This document shows, piece after piece, positions 1 through 10,156 of a DNA stretch of 25,292 nucleotides (within the stretch, counting starts at the first letter, position 1; each line of letters starts with the position of its first letter). The translations under genes and the position numbers were made by a program. The notes beneath the pieces are model-generated. The model was not told the origin of the DNA. It worked only from the letters and a program-made list of their open reading frames with translations, and made no database searches. Origin of the DNA: Didymodactylos carnosus (lineage: Eukaryota > Rotifera > Eurotatoria > Philodinida > Philodinidae); the NCBI GenBank assembly GCA_905250885.1, contig CAJNOQ010002268.1, positions 1 through 25,292 of the forward strand, written 5' to 3'.

Positions 1-1290
1 TTCATTACTAGTCGATCATTATATACCATTCGATAGCGCTTTTCAAGGACTACATTTACTACTGTTCGAATTCAAAAAAGCTCACTTGTCGATTTTTGCT
101 CAAATTTCCGCCTGAATGCCCACTGTGTGATAATCGAAGATAATGTGTGTTCGAACTTTATCTATTCACTGAATAACGACATTAGTTTTATGCAGAAAAT
201 GAAATAAAGTAGAAATGAAACATCAAAATAAGATTAAATCAAAATTTCCATAGATTCATCTAGGTTTTGTGAAGTATTTTATCGAGTCTTGAAGAGAAAC
301 CCAAGATTATCTCGATTAAATTTTATTAGAGTCATAACGAAAGATACTGATAATACTAAAAGAAAAATTTTATAAAAGTGCCAATATTAAGCAAAGCACA
401 TTATTGGATAGACCAAGATGTCTGCTGCCATAATCTTCATCCAAGGTTTCTGCAGGTTTTTCGGAAAGTCTCCCGGAAGCGCTGAAAAACTGACGTTCCT
501 ATTAACTGTGTGTTATCAATACAAATTCGAGAGAAAAAGTAGTTATAAAGTGACTAATTTGTAGAGCATTTTTTCTTAAACTAAATATAAGAGAAGGAAA
601 AATGCTATTTTCATCGAATATCTGTCGATTACATCCACAAGGAAGAGAGCGACAGCTTCATAAAAAAATAATTTTTGTTTCGTGTTTTTACATTCTCTCT
701 GATTATTTTGCTTTTAACTTCCTTATATGAAATTTACTTGATAATGACTGGTTAGTGCTATACAAAGAGGACAAGACAAATATGGTCAGTAAAGCGCTAA
801 CACTTAATCTAACTATCACGAGCCAAAGAGAAAGTCGGAAGGTCATGGTGATCAAAAAGATTTTATCTAACTCTCGAGTGTAAAAGAAGAAAGTATGAGT
901 TTTGAAACGTTAATCACCAATATTGAGGCCACATATCTTAAAAGCTAAAAGGGATTTTTTTCTGAAAAATATATCAATATATAGTACAACTTGTGTACTT
1001 CAAACTAGTATAAAACGTGGGAATGGTTCCTCTCTAGTTAATTTAGTTTTAGTTCGAGAAGTTGGCAGAATATAAAATAAATTCACCGCTTCTTTACAGA
1101 AGAAATGAACATCTCGACAAAAGTATACAATTTTTTCCTTCCCTTATTTTGCTCTTTAAGAAAAATAACGTAAAACACACATATGCACAAGCACATGAGA
1201 AAAATATATGAAGCGGAAGGAAAATAAGATCAAAGAAGAAAAGTAAACGAAGTGTATTTGATGTCTGCTGTTGAATATAGTGTAATATAC
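1..1290. other. AT-rich non-coding stretch
   Basis: Only short accidental reading frames are present, with stops throughout all frames. I saw no repeat arm, splice-bounded exon or RNA gene here. Confidence 0.5.
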
Positions 1291-1380
1291 CGTGAACGCC
1301 TCCAGCGGAGCCACCGGGCCCTGAAAAATTGTCGGGATCTTGACGAGATCTTTGCGCTGTACCACGTAACTCGTCAGCAT
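1291..1380 (-). other. GC-rich 30-codon open segment, possible first exon or gene fragment
   Basis: Read on the minus strand, this stretch starts with ATG at 1380 and encodes 30 residues beginning MLTSYVVQRKDL and ending LEAFT. It then meets a possible GTATAT splice donor at 1290. By hand count it is about 57% G+C in a very AT-rich neighbourhood, and the composition falls sharply at the putative donor. The inverted-repeat arm at 1375-1457 lies directly upstream of the ATG and would be its 5' leader. I found no convincing second exon further left and do not recognise the peptide. It could be a real first exon, a transferred or captured coding fragment, or chance. Confidence 0.3.
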
Positions 1381-1457
1381 CTCCGATGTTTTTTAACTCA
1401 AATTATTCAGAGTAGCTAAGGGTGTATTCTCGCGCTTCTGCCTTGTTATTAGATCAT
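1375..1457 (+). repeat. Left arm of an 83-bp inverted repeat flanking gene 1
   Basis: The reverse complement of this block matches 6688-6770 with only a few mismatches (for example CATCGGAG versus CATTGGAG, and GCGCGAGAA versus GCGCTAGAA). The arms include the shared string CCTTAGCTACTCTGAATAAT. Similarity stops abruptly at both edges, inwards just after the shared GTTATTAGATCAT. The arms are about 5.3 kb apart and bracket the HFRG gene. No target-site duplication is clear. Confidence 0.85.
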
Positions 1458-3436
1458 GCAGATTCGGAATCTGCATTCAATGTGCATGATAATTATGAAG
1501 AAATAATCATAGAAACCAATGTTTCCAAAAAACGTAGGTGAAACGTTGGTCAGAAAGCTTAGAAAATTAGAAGTCCCTAGCTCCTAGCTATCATGATTCT
1601 TGAGCTAAAGAGATTTTGCTCCTTTTGTGGAGTACTCTATATCATACTCAATTTCATGTACTTCGAATGCTAAATCGACATCAAACAATATTTCGTTTTC
1701 ATCGTGAATTGCACTTGATATATTATCGCAAATATAACTCGTCTCTTGTTTCTATTAACTTCTGTTTCATATAGAACACTTACATTAACAGTATAATTCG
1801 GATCTTTTGATGTGAACGGTTTTGCTGCTCTAATTTCGCGCGATGTTGATAAAGAACCGTATTACTAGCAGTCAACGTAGATTATTTGTATTTCTTTATA
1901 TTATATTACTAATATTTCAGTCTATCAAAAATACCTTTTTGAAACACTAAATCACGGCAAACTGGCAATTTTATATTCTTTCATACAAGAAAGTAGTCTA
2001 CGAGATACTGTTTAAAGACTGAGATCGAGTCTATTTTGGTGCGCTAGACAAAACAATATGGTTTTAGAGAACATTAATATGCAAGCCCTCTTTTTTGAAA
2101 AACTTTCGAATTTTGAGATGAGCATAAACTAATGTAGAGGAAAACGTGAGCTATGAAATGAGACCACTCTCAGGATTCCATCACCTTACTTCAAAAAGTT
2201 ATGCATTTCTGAAGTTTTTCCCTCAAAGCCTAAAAAGCTCAATTTTTTAGTTTCATAAACTTTTCTCTCATTTTCTGTGCATTCAAAATTTTTTCTTATA
2301 CATAGTCTGATAGAAAAAAGTGTTTTCTTCACAATCAGACATCTCCCAGACTTTCCGATGAGTTTTCATGGGAGATCGTAATGTGACACAATGAAAATAC
2401 GCGTTTTCTGAAAAACTAGTGAACGGTAATAGCTAAAAACTTGAAACAAAACGAAAAAACGCTCTATTGAGTGTCCAATCAGTTCTGAAAATATGAAGCC
2501 TGAATGACTTTTAGTTTTTATTTCACAGCATTTCTACAGAAAGCTCAAAAAGAGAGAAGGAGTACCCTTAAAAGAAATGTAAAAATTAGAAGAGAAAAGA
2601 AAAACAAGAGATTGTATTTTGATGTGTTTATACGATATATAAATACACTAAACAATAATAACTAGAAACATTTTCTTAAAATTATGTGATACAATGCAAT
2701 CTGTGTACACCATGGTATCAGTCATGAATTCAGTACAACGGGTGCTTCAGGCTAAAACGCCCCGCTCAGTGTTTTTTTAAATAACTCTTTTATTTTTGAT
2801 TATGCAGCCATGAGGTTTTTTTCAAAAACATTAGCCATTTCATTCTCTACAAGAATCATATTGGATATTTTTTTATATATCATAAAAATAAAGAATAGAG
2901 ACGAGATACTGTGCAGCTTCAATTTCCATTACTTTCTAACACAAAACACGCTTTTTCAGGATTAGTCCTATATATTTTGCGATATAGAGTAAGAGAACAT
3001 GGCCATTGTATAGTACTTGAAAAGCTCTACCAACTGGCTATCTTTAAAACTCTTTATAATCACAAGCGGTTTGAGGAGAATATTTTTTCTTTAGTTGATT
3101 TTATGAAAAATCACCGTTTTCATATTGCAAGTGTGATGCTTATTTATCAATGTTTTTTAACTTTGCTCTCTCAATGTTCTGTCTTCATTCTTACTCGATT
3201 CGACAGGTCAAATGAACTGAATACTTTCTTCTTTCGGTACTTTCGAGGCACGTTAAATCGCCTGCTTTGATCGAGCGAACAGATCAATGGAGAGGGAAAT
3301 GGCCCCTATAACAATGAAATGATGATGGTGCTCACATAAAGAAAAAGGCTCCGGAGTTATTGGATGAAAGCGGAAAATACAAAGTGAATAATGTCACTGA
3401 TCAAAATCATATTGAACAGAAGTTACTGGATAATGA
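1458..3436. other. Non-coding stretch with small hairpins
   Basis: No supported gene. Short palindromic pieces occur near 2308-2360 (GTCTGAT with ATCAGAC; CTCCCA with TGGGAG). A reading frame at 2911-3270 lacks an ATG start and any recognisable domain, so it is not called. Confidence 0.45.
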
Positions 3437-3692
3437 TGCAGATATCAAAAAAGACGATTACTATCTCGGTTGACCAAAATGGACAAAGATGTTGTGTTGC
3501 CAGTATTTCAATTTTGATTCTGCTTTGTTCTGAAAAAAAACTTTATTTCATTTATGTGAAAATAATAGAGATTTATTTTCACATATTGTTAACAACAAAA
3601 TAATTGAAATTTTTTAGTCCTATGTCATCTCATCGTGTGTTGTATGCATTAAGAAATACCTTATATAGACGTTGTAAAGCTCATGCATAATC
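3437..3692 (-). pseudogene. Inverted partial copy of gene 1's promoter and signal-peptide region
   Basis: The reverse complement matches 4001-4262 at high identity over about 256 bp. It covers the upstream region, the T-rich tract with TTTTCAG and the first ~23 codons of the HFRG gene at 4199. Read on the minus strand it gives LATQHLCPFWSTEIVIVFF against MATQHLCRFWSTEILIVFF, but the start codon is CTG instead of ATG and the frame closes soon after. It is therefore a decapitated fragment or repeat arm, not a working gene. With its partner it could form a long hairpin around a ~308-bp spacer (3693-4000). Confidence 0.85.
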
Positions 3693-4000
3693 AAATGTTT
3701 GTGCCTGAGTAGGTTGCTTCTTAGAGGGCGGAACTGTGAACCAAGTGTATGCTTGCAAGAAAACTTCACTCTTTATTACTATTCGCTTTGCTACAGTTTC
3801 AAATCATTTTTCAATCTTGGGTATTTGATTTGTACGAGGGGCTTAAAAACGCATGATTCTAAATTTGATTTGATGCATTTTCTATCGGAAGATGGAACTT
3901 ATCACTGTTATCCATCAACAGAAGAATTTGCTGAAGCGTCGATTGCCTTCTTTTCACATGAACCTCCAAGTTTGTTGTGTATATTAATAAGAAACTTACT

Positions 4001-4262
4001 GATTATACATGAGCTACACAACGTCCATATAAGGTATCTCTTAATGCATACAACACACGATGAGATGACATAGGACTAAAAAAATTCAATTTTGCTGTCG
4101 TTAAAAATATGTGAAAATAAATCTCTATTATTTTCACGTGTAATAATTAAGTGAAATAAAGTATTTTTTCAGAACAAAGCAGAATCAGAATTGAAACAAT
4201 GGCAACACAACATCTTTGTCGATTTTGGTCAACCGAGATATTAATTGTCTTCTTTTATATCC
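4001..4262 (+). repeat. Right arm of the inverted duplication, containing gene 1's start
   Basis: This is the partner of 3437-3692. The arm starts inside the upstream region (around GATTATACATGAGCT), runs through the putative promoter and leader, and ends about 64 nt into the coding sequence. Gene 1's promoter and signal-peptide codons thus lie inside a repeat arm, as would happen if the duplication arose by foldback-element activity or an inverted local duplication. The spacer at 3693-4000 carries no supported gene. Confidence 0.85.
4165..4172 (+). promoter_or_regulatory. Possible 3' splice/trans-splice acceptor in the 5' leader
   Basis: A T-tract followed by CAG (TATTTTTTCAG) sits about 27 nt upstream of the ATG at 4199. 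Bdelloid mRNAs are known to receive a spliced leader by trans-splicing, and this is where such an acceptor would lie. It could equally be the acceptor of a cis intron in the 5' UTR. The tract is conserved in the inverted copy at 3437-3692. Confidence 0.3.
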
Positions 4263-6232
4263 ACTTGGTTCAATGCTCTCATTTTCGTGGCTCAATGATT
4301 AGTTGGCGAGTTGTAAATTCAACATCTACACCGTTGGTAGTCGAGATATTGCAACGGCATGCCTGGAGACTAGGATATTATCCATGTACTGCAGCATCGA
4401 TCGCAAGTGGTTCACCAACAATTGGTTCAGGCACCCTCACTTGTTATTCGTCATGTCCGCCTACCATGGCAACAAATTTGGGTTCAGTTGCTGTCCCGTG
4501 CACCAGTTACAATACCCTTGAAGATTATTCAATGGGTGAATCACGTTTTCAAGTTAAAATCCCAAAAAACTATCGTTTTCAAGCGATATATAATTCTTCA
4601 GCTTGGTTTGCACTAGTATTGAGTACTGGATCTGATTGGTCAGTCGCAGTACAAATAAATACATTTCAACGGAGCAATGGCAAGTATAATCAAGCTCCAA
4701 TTGCAACAATGCTACCAATTATTCGTTTGAGAAGAAATGTAACTTATAACGTAAAAATAAATGTGGCTGACAACGATTTCGATCCATATCAGTGTTTCTG
4801 GTCAAACGGTTCATTGAATGAGTGTGGCGGTGTGTGTAAAGCTGTTCCGGCGTCAAGTGTCTTAAACCAAACATCATGTATGCTCAAATTTATAGGCCCA
4901 TCAGTCGGATATTATGCAATCGCCTTGACAATTGTTGATTTTGAATCACTGACAAACACAACTCAATTATCTCGTGTACCATTACAATTTATATTTCATG
5001 TTTGGGATACAAATAATACTTGTTTATTACCACCTGTCTATCTGGGCGATTCACCAGCAGATCAGTGTATCTACGTCGATCCAGGACAAGTAGTCACCAT
5101 GCGTATTCGAATTCAAATTCAATGTCCGGGTGCCAATTTGTCTAGTGTTATTGCTGTGTATCCCCCCGGATTTTCACAATCTGCAATTTATGAAGATCCA
5201 TATGACACAACAATCAACTTTTTTATGGTTAATTATACAGCTGCTGCAAACCAAGTGGGCCAAAATCTATTTTGTTTTGCCGGAGTTGATTCCGTTGGAA
5301 ATCAGGGTGATTCCACATGTCTGAGATTCACTGTTCAACTGAGCACATCAAGTCTGAACACATTGTACATTGGAAACGTTACACGCTATCCAATAGGAAC
5401 AGTATCGAAATTTCAATCAGTTTGGACTATACTATATCCGAATGCTACATCCTTTACTCGTCCATTGGTTGAAGCATATATTCGGTTTAAACTACAATCA
5501 ACTGCAGAAGATTTTTTAACATTGAATGTTGTACTAGAAACAACCAATGTTCTTTATTTATCTGATCGTTTGGTTATTTATACGAGTATTGAGTTTACGC
5601 CGGGACAATCGTTCTACATCTCGTTTGATCCAGGAGTGTTTCTAGAAATCAGCACATGTCTCAGAAATTCAATGGGCATTACAGATTCATCATTTTGGCC
5701 ATTTAATATTGTTCCTGAAATAACAACAACGTTATCGACAACAACGACAACTGAAGCACCAACAACTACGTTAAAAGTGCGAACAGTAGGTAAAACTGAC
5801 CGCTATATTTTAGCTATTCCTTTACTTTTGTCCACTTTACAGGTACCAGTACCGAAAACTTTGCCGATGACCGAAATACAAACAACAATTGCCACAACCA
5901 CAACAACTTTAGGCTCCAGTACGATTACACTAACCACAGAAAAGCCATTTACATCTGCTACGAACTTTCCTGTTAGCGTCATAATTATTATCACAATCGG
6001 TGGCTTAATATTCCTAATCATTCTCGTTTGGTTGATGCTCTATAAATTGAGATCCGATATGCCATCTGCAAGTCAAAAGAGATCTCTACGCGATGACACT
6101 GTAACATCAAAACGTTCGGGACGAAGTATTACGAGCATTGTACAACAATACCGACTAGCAATAAGAACAAATCGAAGAAAATCAAAACATAACCTTAGAA
6201 ACAATCAGCATTTAGTTGAGGTAGAATGTTAA
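4199..6232 (+). CDS. HFRG-family single-pass membrane protein (gene 1)
   Basis: Extracellular receptor-like protein; the ligand and function are unknown. Residues 1-26 form a signal peptide with a hydrophobic core ILIVFFYIHLVQC. The ectodomain opens with SHFRGSMISW, then has YNSSAW at 131-136, a DNDFDPYQCFWS segment at 191-202, ECGGVCKAVP at 208-217 and SVGYYA at 235-240. All recur in order in the minus-strand gene at 25036, so the two are paralogs. A Thr-rich, mucin-like stalk leads to a transmembrane helix (~592-614, VSVIIIITIGGLIF...) and a basic 63-residue tail. Within the stalk, 5786-5842 looks like a 57-bp phase-0 intron (GTAGGT...TTTACAG). It is a multiple of three and lacks stops, so the protein is 677 residues if retained and 658 if spliced. 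The first ~23 codons lie in an inverted-repeat arm. Confidence is high for the gene and moderate for the splicing. Confidence 0.88.
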   Translation: MATQHLCRFWSTEILIVFFYIHLVQCSHFRGSMISWRVVNSTSTPLVVEILQRHAWRLGYYPCTAASIASGSPTIGSGTLTCYSSCPPTMATNLGSVAVPCTSYNTLEDYSMGESRFQVKIPKNYRFQAIYNSSAWFALVLSTGSDWSVAVQINTFQRSNGKYNQAPIATMLPIIRLRRNVTYNVKINVADNDFDPYQCFWSNGSLNECGGVCKAVPASSVLNQTSCMLKFIGPSVGYYAIALTIVDFESLTNTTQLSRVPLQFIFHVWDTNNTCLLPPVYLGDSPADQCIYVDPGQVVTMRIRIQIQCPGANLSSVIAVYPPGFSQSAIYEDPYDTTINFFMVNYTAAANQVGQNLFCFAGVDSVGNQGDSTCLRFTVQLSTSSLNTLYIGNVTRYPIGTVSKFQSVWTILYPNATSFTRPLVEAYIRFKLQSTAEDFLTLNVVLETTNVLYLSDRLVIYTSIEFTPGQSFYISFDPGVFLEISTCLRNSMGITDSSFWPFNIVPEITTTLSTTTTTEAPTTTLKVRTVGKTDRYILAIPLLLSTLQVPVPKTLPMTEIQTTIATTTTTLGSSTITLTTEKPFTSATNFPVSVIIIITIGGLIFLIILVWLMLYKLRSDMPSASQKRSLRDDTVTSKRSGRSITSIVQQYRLAIRTNRRKSKHNLRNNQHLVEVEC

Positions 6233-6527
6233 ACTTCAATCACACGTTTTGTATATTTTTAGAATATCTACACGTAACGAATCGATCACAAGATACATCT
6301 CGAAAACCTTGACACTTGTCTCAAAATTTTAGCCAGTAAAACGCTAAAACTAAAACTAAAATTATAACTAAATGTTTTTACAAACGCTAAAACATCGACA
6401 CTATGTAGTTGATACTATCGTATTTTGATGACAAAGAGGACGAGGATCAAACCTTTTCTCATTGCTAGCTACTAATATCAAACGTCCTACTATATAGCAC
6501 TGAGAGAGTGCTACGACTGTTTGTCAA

Positions 6528-6533
6528 AATAAA
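6528..6533 (+). terminator. Candidate polyadenylation signal of gene 1
   Basis: AATAAA lies about 300 bp after the stop codon at 6232, with no other gene in between. Assigned by position only. Confidence 0.35.
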
Positions 6534-6687
6534 CTGAACTGAACTGAAGAATTATGACTAATAAATAATATTTTAAAATGTGAAACAGGATTTCAGAATG
6601 TAAATAGAATTGAATTTTTACTGGGCTGAGAAAGAGAAATCATTGATACACAAACAAGTGACAAGAAAATGCATGCGTTGATCAGAG

Positions 6688-6770
6688 ATGATCTAATAAC
6701 AAGGCAGAAGCGCTAGAATACACCCTTAGCTACTCTGAATAATTTGAGTTAAAAAACATTGGAGATGTTG
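6688..6770 (+). repeat. Right arm of the 83-bp inverted repeat flanking gene 1
   Basis: Partner of 1375-1457. The outer end reads CATTGGAGATGTTGA against CATCGGAGATGCTGA in the left arm. Here the ATG opens onto a stop within six codons, so the left copy's small reading frame is not shared. Confidence 0.85.
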
Positions 6771-8080
6771 AATTTAAGTTAGATTGTTTTAATAAACTCG
6801 GGTCAAATCAAGTTATACTTACGAGGAAACGTGAGTCAAGTTTTCAAGAACGAGTTGATGAGAAAAAATGTTCAAAAAATAATTGGAGGGATCAAATATT
6901 GAGACATACCGGTATGTTACTACCTATGAGAACAAGAGACGTACAACAAATTTCAGTCTTACAGTTGGATCATTATTTACAAATAAAATTAAGAATTATC
7001 GAATTATACACAGCAATGAATATTGTTTCATATTACTGAATAAATTTTTTGTCAAATTTTTCAGAAGTTTCTGGCGATGAATTTTTCTCGTAGCTGATAG
7101 AAATAAAAAATAATAAACTGTTCTATTTCAAAAGTCAGATAAGTAAATGCTCTTTCGAGCAAAACCATTCACGGGTATAAGAGATTAGTTGACAAAAAAA
7201 ATTCGACTAAAAAATTAGTTGAATTTGAGTAAGATATTGTTCAAATCTTTTCCTCAAAATTTAAAGTAACAAGTTGAGATTTTTACTGTAGTAATAATTC
7301 ATTCAAATTATTTCATTCAAGTCGGTTAAGATGTAAAAACTGTTTGTTTTCGAACAAGGGAGTAGTGTCCTTAATTTTGTTCGTATAACGAATGAACATT
7401 GATGTGGAACTGATAATAAAATGAACACGACAGCAGGGTCTTTAAAGTAAACCATATACGATGTTCGTTAAAAATCCATCATTGTGACAAACTCTGCTCC
7501 ATGCCCGAGTTTATTCAATTGCTACACCCGCCTCCTCACCATAACAACATACATCACGGGTGTTCGACCAGGAAAAGTTGTCAATTTTTTTGAGTGTCAA
7601 ATAAGAGTCATCTAAAAACATGTCTATTTTCTATAATATTTCGCGTTTTTGTTTCTTAAAATAATTACTATCTAAAAATGGAATAAAACCTTTAGAATAA
7701 TTAACTGTTCTGGTGTTTTATAACGCTGATATATCCAACAAGCAAAAATAAAATATTATTCTGTTTTTTGGATGTAGTACGTAAACACCAACAGTAAGGA
7801 TTTCAGAAAAATCTATGGTAGTTTTACATCATTGTCATTTCAAAAAATAGAAGTAGTTGAAAAATTAAAAACAGGGTACTCAACAGAGAGTTTGCGAGCT
7901 CGCCACGGAAAACACATAAGCTGGTCGAAATATATATTTAAATTAAACCATACTAATAACTACTAGTAACCATACTAAACTCAAAGCAGCCCTTGTACCA
8001 AAATCACGATAAGCTAGGGGGTTGAGTGATAAGAAAAGTTCAAGTGAGATTCTTCACTGAGATTCGGAAATTGCTTTAAT
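6771..8080. other. AT-rich non-coding stretch
   Basis: No gene, exon pair or repeat arm was recognised. A short frame at 6883-7080 starts with TTG and has no domain. Confidence 0.45.
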
Positions 8081-8115
8081 AATCAATAAATATCTATATC
8101 TAGATCCTGACAGAT

Positions 8116-9285
8116 GTGTGGACAAAGTGTCTAAAGACGAATTACCGAATCGCAATTTTTAAGCGTAAAAATGATGCAACAATTCGCGTTTTACTCTTAT
8201 TTTGCGGATTCGTACCGAACTGATGCGAACTGTATCTAATTCGTACGGATACTCTTAAAAACTTTTACGAACTCTTCTTGCGAATTCGTAAACAGCGAAT
8301 AGATCAAACACGGTGCTGATCATTTCGCAAATAATTCATAAAATTAGTTTACGAATTCGTGTTCACTGTTTTTGGAACTAGATTGATTCGTAAATATGAA
8401 TTAGCGAATTCGTATTACGAACTGATTCAGCGGTTGAAAATGGATCCACGAATTGATAAACCCATTCTTCAAATTCATTGCGAATTGATGTGTACGCTTA
8501 TTAGGCTACGTAAGGACAGGACACTTTTCTCTGAGGTTAAAAACAGATAGATTCGTCTCTTCTCATCGATTCGCATACTTCTCATACCAATTCGCCGTTA
8601 TTCTTACGAATTCGTAAAATATGCGATGGTGTAAAAATACTCACAGCCCCCCCCCCCCCCGCTCGGCAGATGCACACAAAAGCGAGAGAGATTCCCCTCT
8701 GTTTTGTTTCGCACAGATACATGTATTAATATAGTCTATAGTCACATTTTTTGATTAATTCATTCAACTGATCAATTCGTAGAATACGAAATTCGTAAAA
8801 ATAACGGCGAAGTGGGGTGAGAAGTATGCAAATCGAAGAGAAGAGACGAATCTATCTATTTTTAACCTCAGAGAAAAGTGTCCTGTCCCTGACATCAATT
8901 CGTATTTCACGAATTCTATTTATGAATTCGTCGGTTATGCTTTGGCATCTATGAGTTCTAAATAGAATTCGTAAATTCGCATTTTATCGTATTTTTGCCA
9001 ATTTACGAATTCGTACACGATATCTTGGGGACCAAAATGATCATTTCACGAGTTCGTCGATGGTCGACCAATTCGATTTACGAATTCGTCCTAATTTACG
9101 AATTGGCAAAAGTAAGAAAAGAGGCAATTTTTTGGTTCGTTTTTGATCATTTTTGTTAGTTCGCCTCGTTCGCATTGAATTACGGAATTCCCATCGCAAA
9201 ACAATGGTAAAATGAGAATTGTTGCATCATTTTTACGCCCAAAAATTGCGATTCGTCAATTCGTCTTTAGACACTTTGTCCACAC
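8116..9285. mobile_element. Foldback-type element rich in ACGAATTCGT palindromes
   Basis: The outer arms match inversely: 8116-8200 (GTGTGGACAAAGTGTCTAAA...) against about 9200-9285. An inner pair matches at about 8508-8617 against 8784-8890, including ACCTCAGAGAAAAGTGTCCT. Between them the palindrome GAATTCGT and close variants recur more than ten times (e.g. 8281, 8352, 8405, 8608, 9004, 9079). A run of 14 C (8647-8660) sits near the centre. No transposase frame is present, so this is non-autonomous. A 12-bp direct repeat GATCCTGACAGA lies 1 and 5 nt outside the arms. Confidence 0.7.
8647..8660 (+). repeat. Poly-C tract (C14)
   Basis: Fourteen consecutive C residues in an otherwise AT-rich stretch, near the loop of the foldback element. 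Confidence 0.95.
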
Positions 9286-9503
9286 TAATGGATCCTGACA
9301 GAGCCACTTGGAAATTTAAAATTTTGTCAATTTCAAAAGAATTTCTAAAGTCGAAAACGTTGAGAAAACTTCTGTAATCTTGGAGAGATCGTGTTATGCG
9401 CACTGAAGGAAAGCCTATTTCAATCATCGAGCTTTGTCAGGACCTAGATAAGTAGTTTATCTATCAAAGAAAAAGAAAATTTTTGCTCTACAATGAAGTA
9501 AAA

Positions 9504-9714
9504 CAGAGAAAAGCTCACAAAAGTAAAGAAAAAAAGCAATAAAATCCATTTTAAGATAAACACAACGTAGATTTTCATATATAGATCGACGAGTATTAAT
9601 ACTGCTAACAGAAATTTAACAGAACACAGCAAAAACGATTAATCTAAATACGGTGCGTTTATCTTAAAATGGATTTTATTGCTATTTATCTCTACTCTTG
9701 TGAGCTTTTCTCTG
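9504..9714. mobile_element. 211-bp MITE with 58-bp terminal inverted repeats
   Basis: The left end 9504-9561 (CAGAGAAAAGCTCACAA...TTTTAAGATAAAC) matches the reverse complement of 9657-9714 with a handful of differences. The interior is about 95 bp and non-coding. No clear target-site duplication, so no superfamily is assigned. Confidence 0.8.
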
Positions 9715-9720
9715 CTAGTC

Positions 9721-10156
9721 TCTATAAAATGAAGAGATGATCATGATTATTTGTATCAATAATGCTTAGTACAAGACAGTTGGAGAAACAAATAAAAAAA
9801 GGGCGAAGTCAGATGGCACGGACAGTAGTTAGTGATATTATTGTTGAAAATTCCATTCTGTTGAAAAGAACGGAACATGAATTTCGAAGTATATGTTGCA
9901 GCGATGCGACGTAAATTGAAGAACTTTATTTTTCTTGAAAGCCATTGAAGTAACTGTTTCGTATAGCTAACCATCACCCAGTGTAAAGAACGAAAAGAAT
10001 CTATTGTTATATTGAAATAAGACTGAGGTGATGCAATAACCAGTAAAAGAACAGAAAGAGATATGAATGTTGTAGTTTTATACGCTTGTTTCTCCAGCTG
10101 TCTTGTACCAAGCACTATTAATACAAGCAATGATGATCATCTCTTCATTTTATAGA
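9721..10156. mobile_element. 436-bp MITE with ~70-bp terminal inverted repeats
   Basis: The left end (TCTATAAAATGAAGAGATGA..., about 9721-9790) matches the reverse complement of about 10087-10156 with several differences. The interior 9792-10062 is a dispersed repeat whose second copy, in inverse orientation, lies at 20383-20652. The 124-codon minus-strand frame across it is not kept open in the second copy and is probably not coding. Confidence 0.8.

Larger units (their letters stand above)
8082..9466. mobile_element. Possible older inverted-repeat element interrupted by the foldback element
   Basis: TATCTAGATCCTGACAGA near 8098-8114 is mirrored by TTTGTCAGGACCTAGATAA near 9434-9452. This suggests the ends of an older element whose interior now holds the younger foldback element at 8116-9285. 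GATCCTGACAGA occurs on both sides of the insert (8103-8114 and 9291-9302), as expected for a duplicated target. The ends are diverged, so the call is tentative. Confidence 0.4.

Noticed and set aside
2911..3270. 119-codon frame
   Set aside because: It starts with GTG, has no domain or signal and no supporting splice sites.
3699..4073. 124-codon frame between the inverted arms
   Set aside because: It starts with TTG, has no recognised domain, and its last third lies within the repeat arm.
9756..10130. Minus-strand 124-codon frame with hydrophobic segments, briefly considered as a GPCR fragment
   Set aside because: It lies inside a MITE, and the frame is not maintained in the second copy at 20383-20652.
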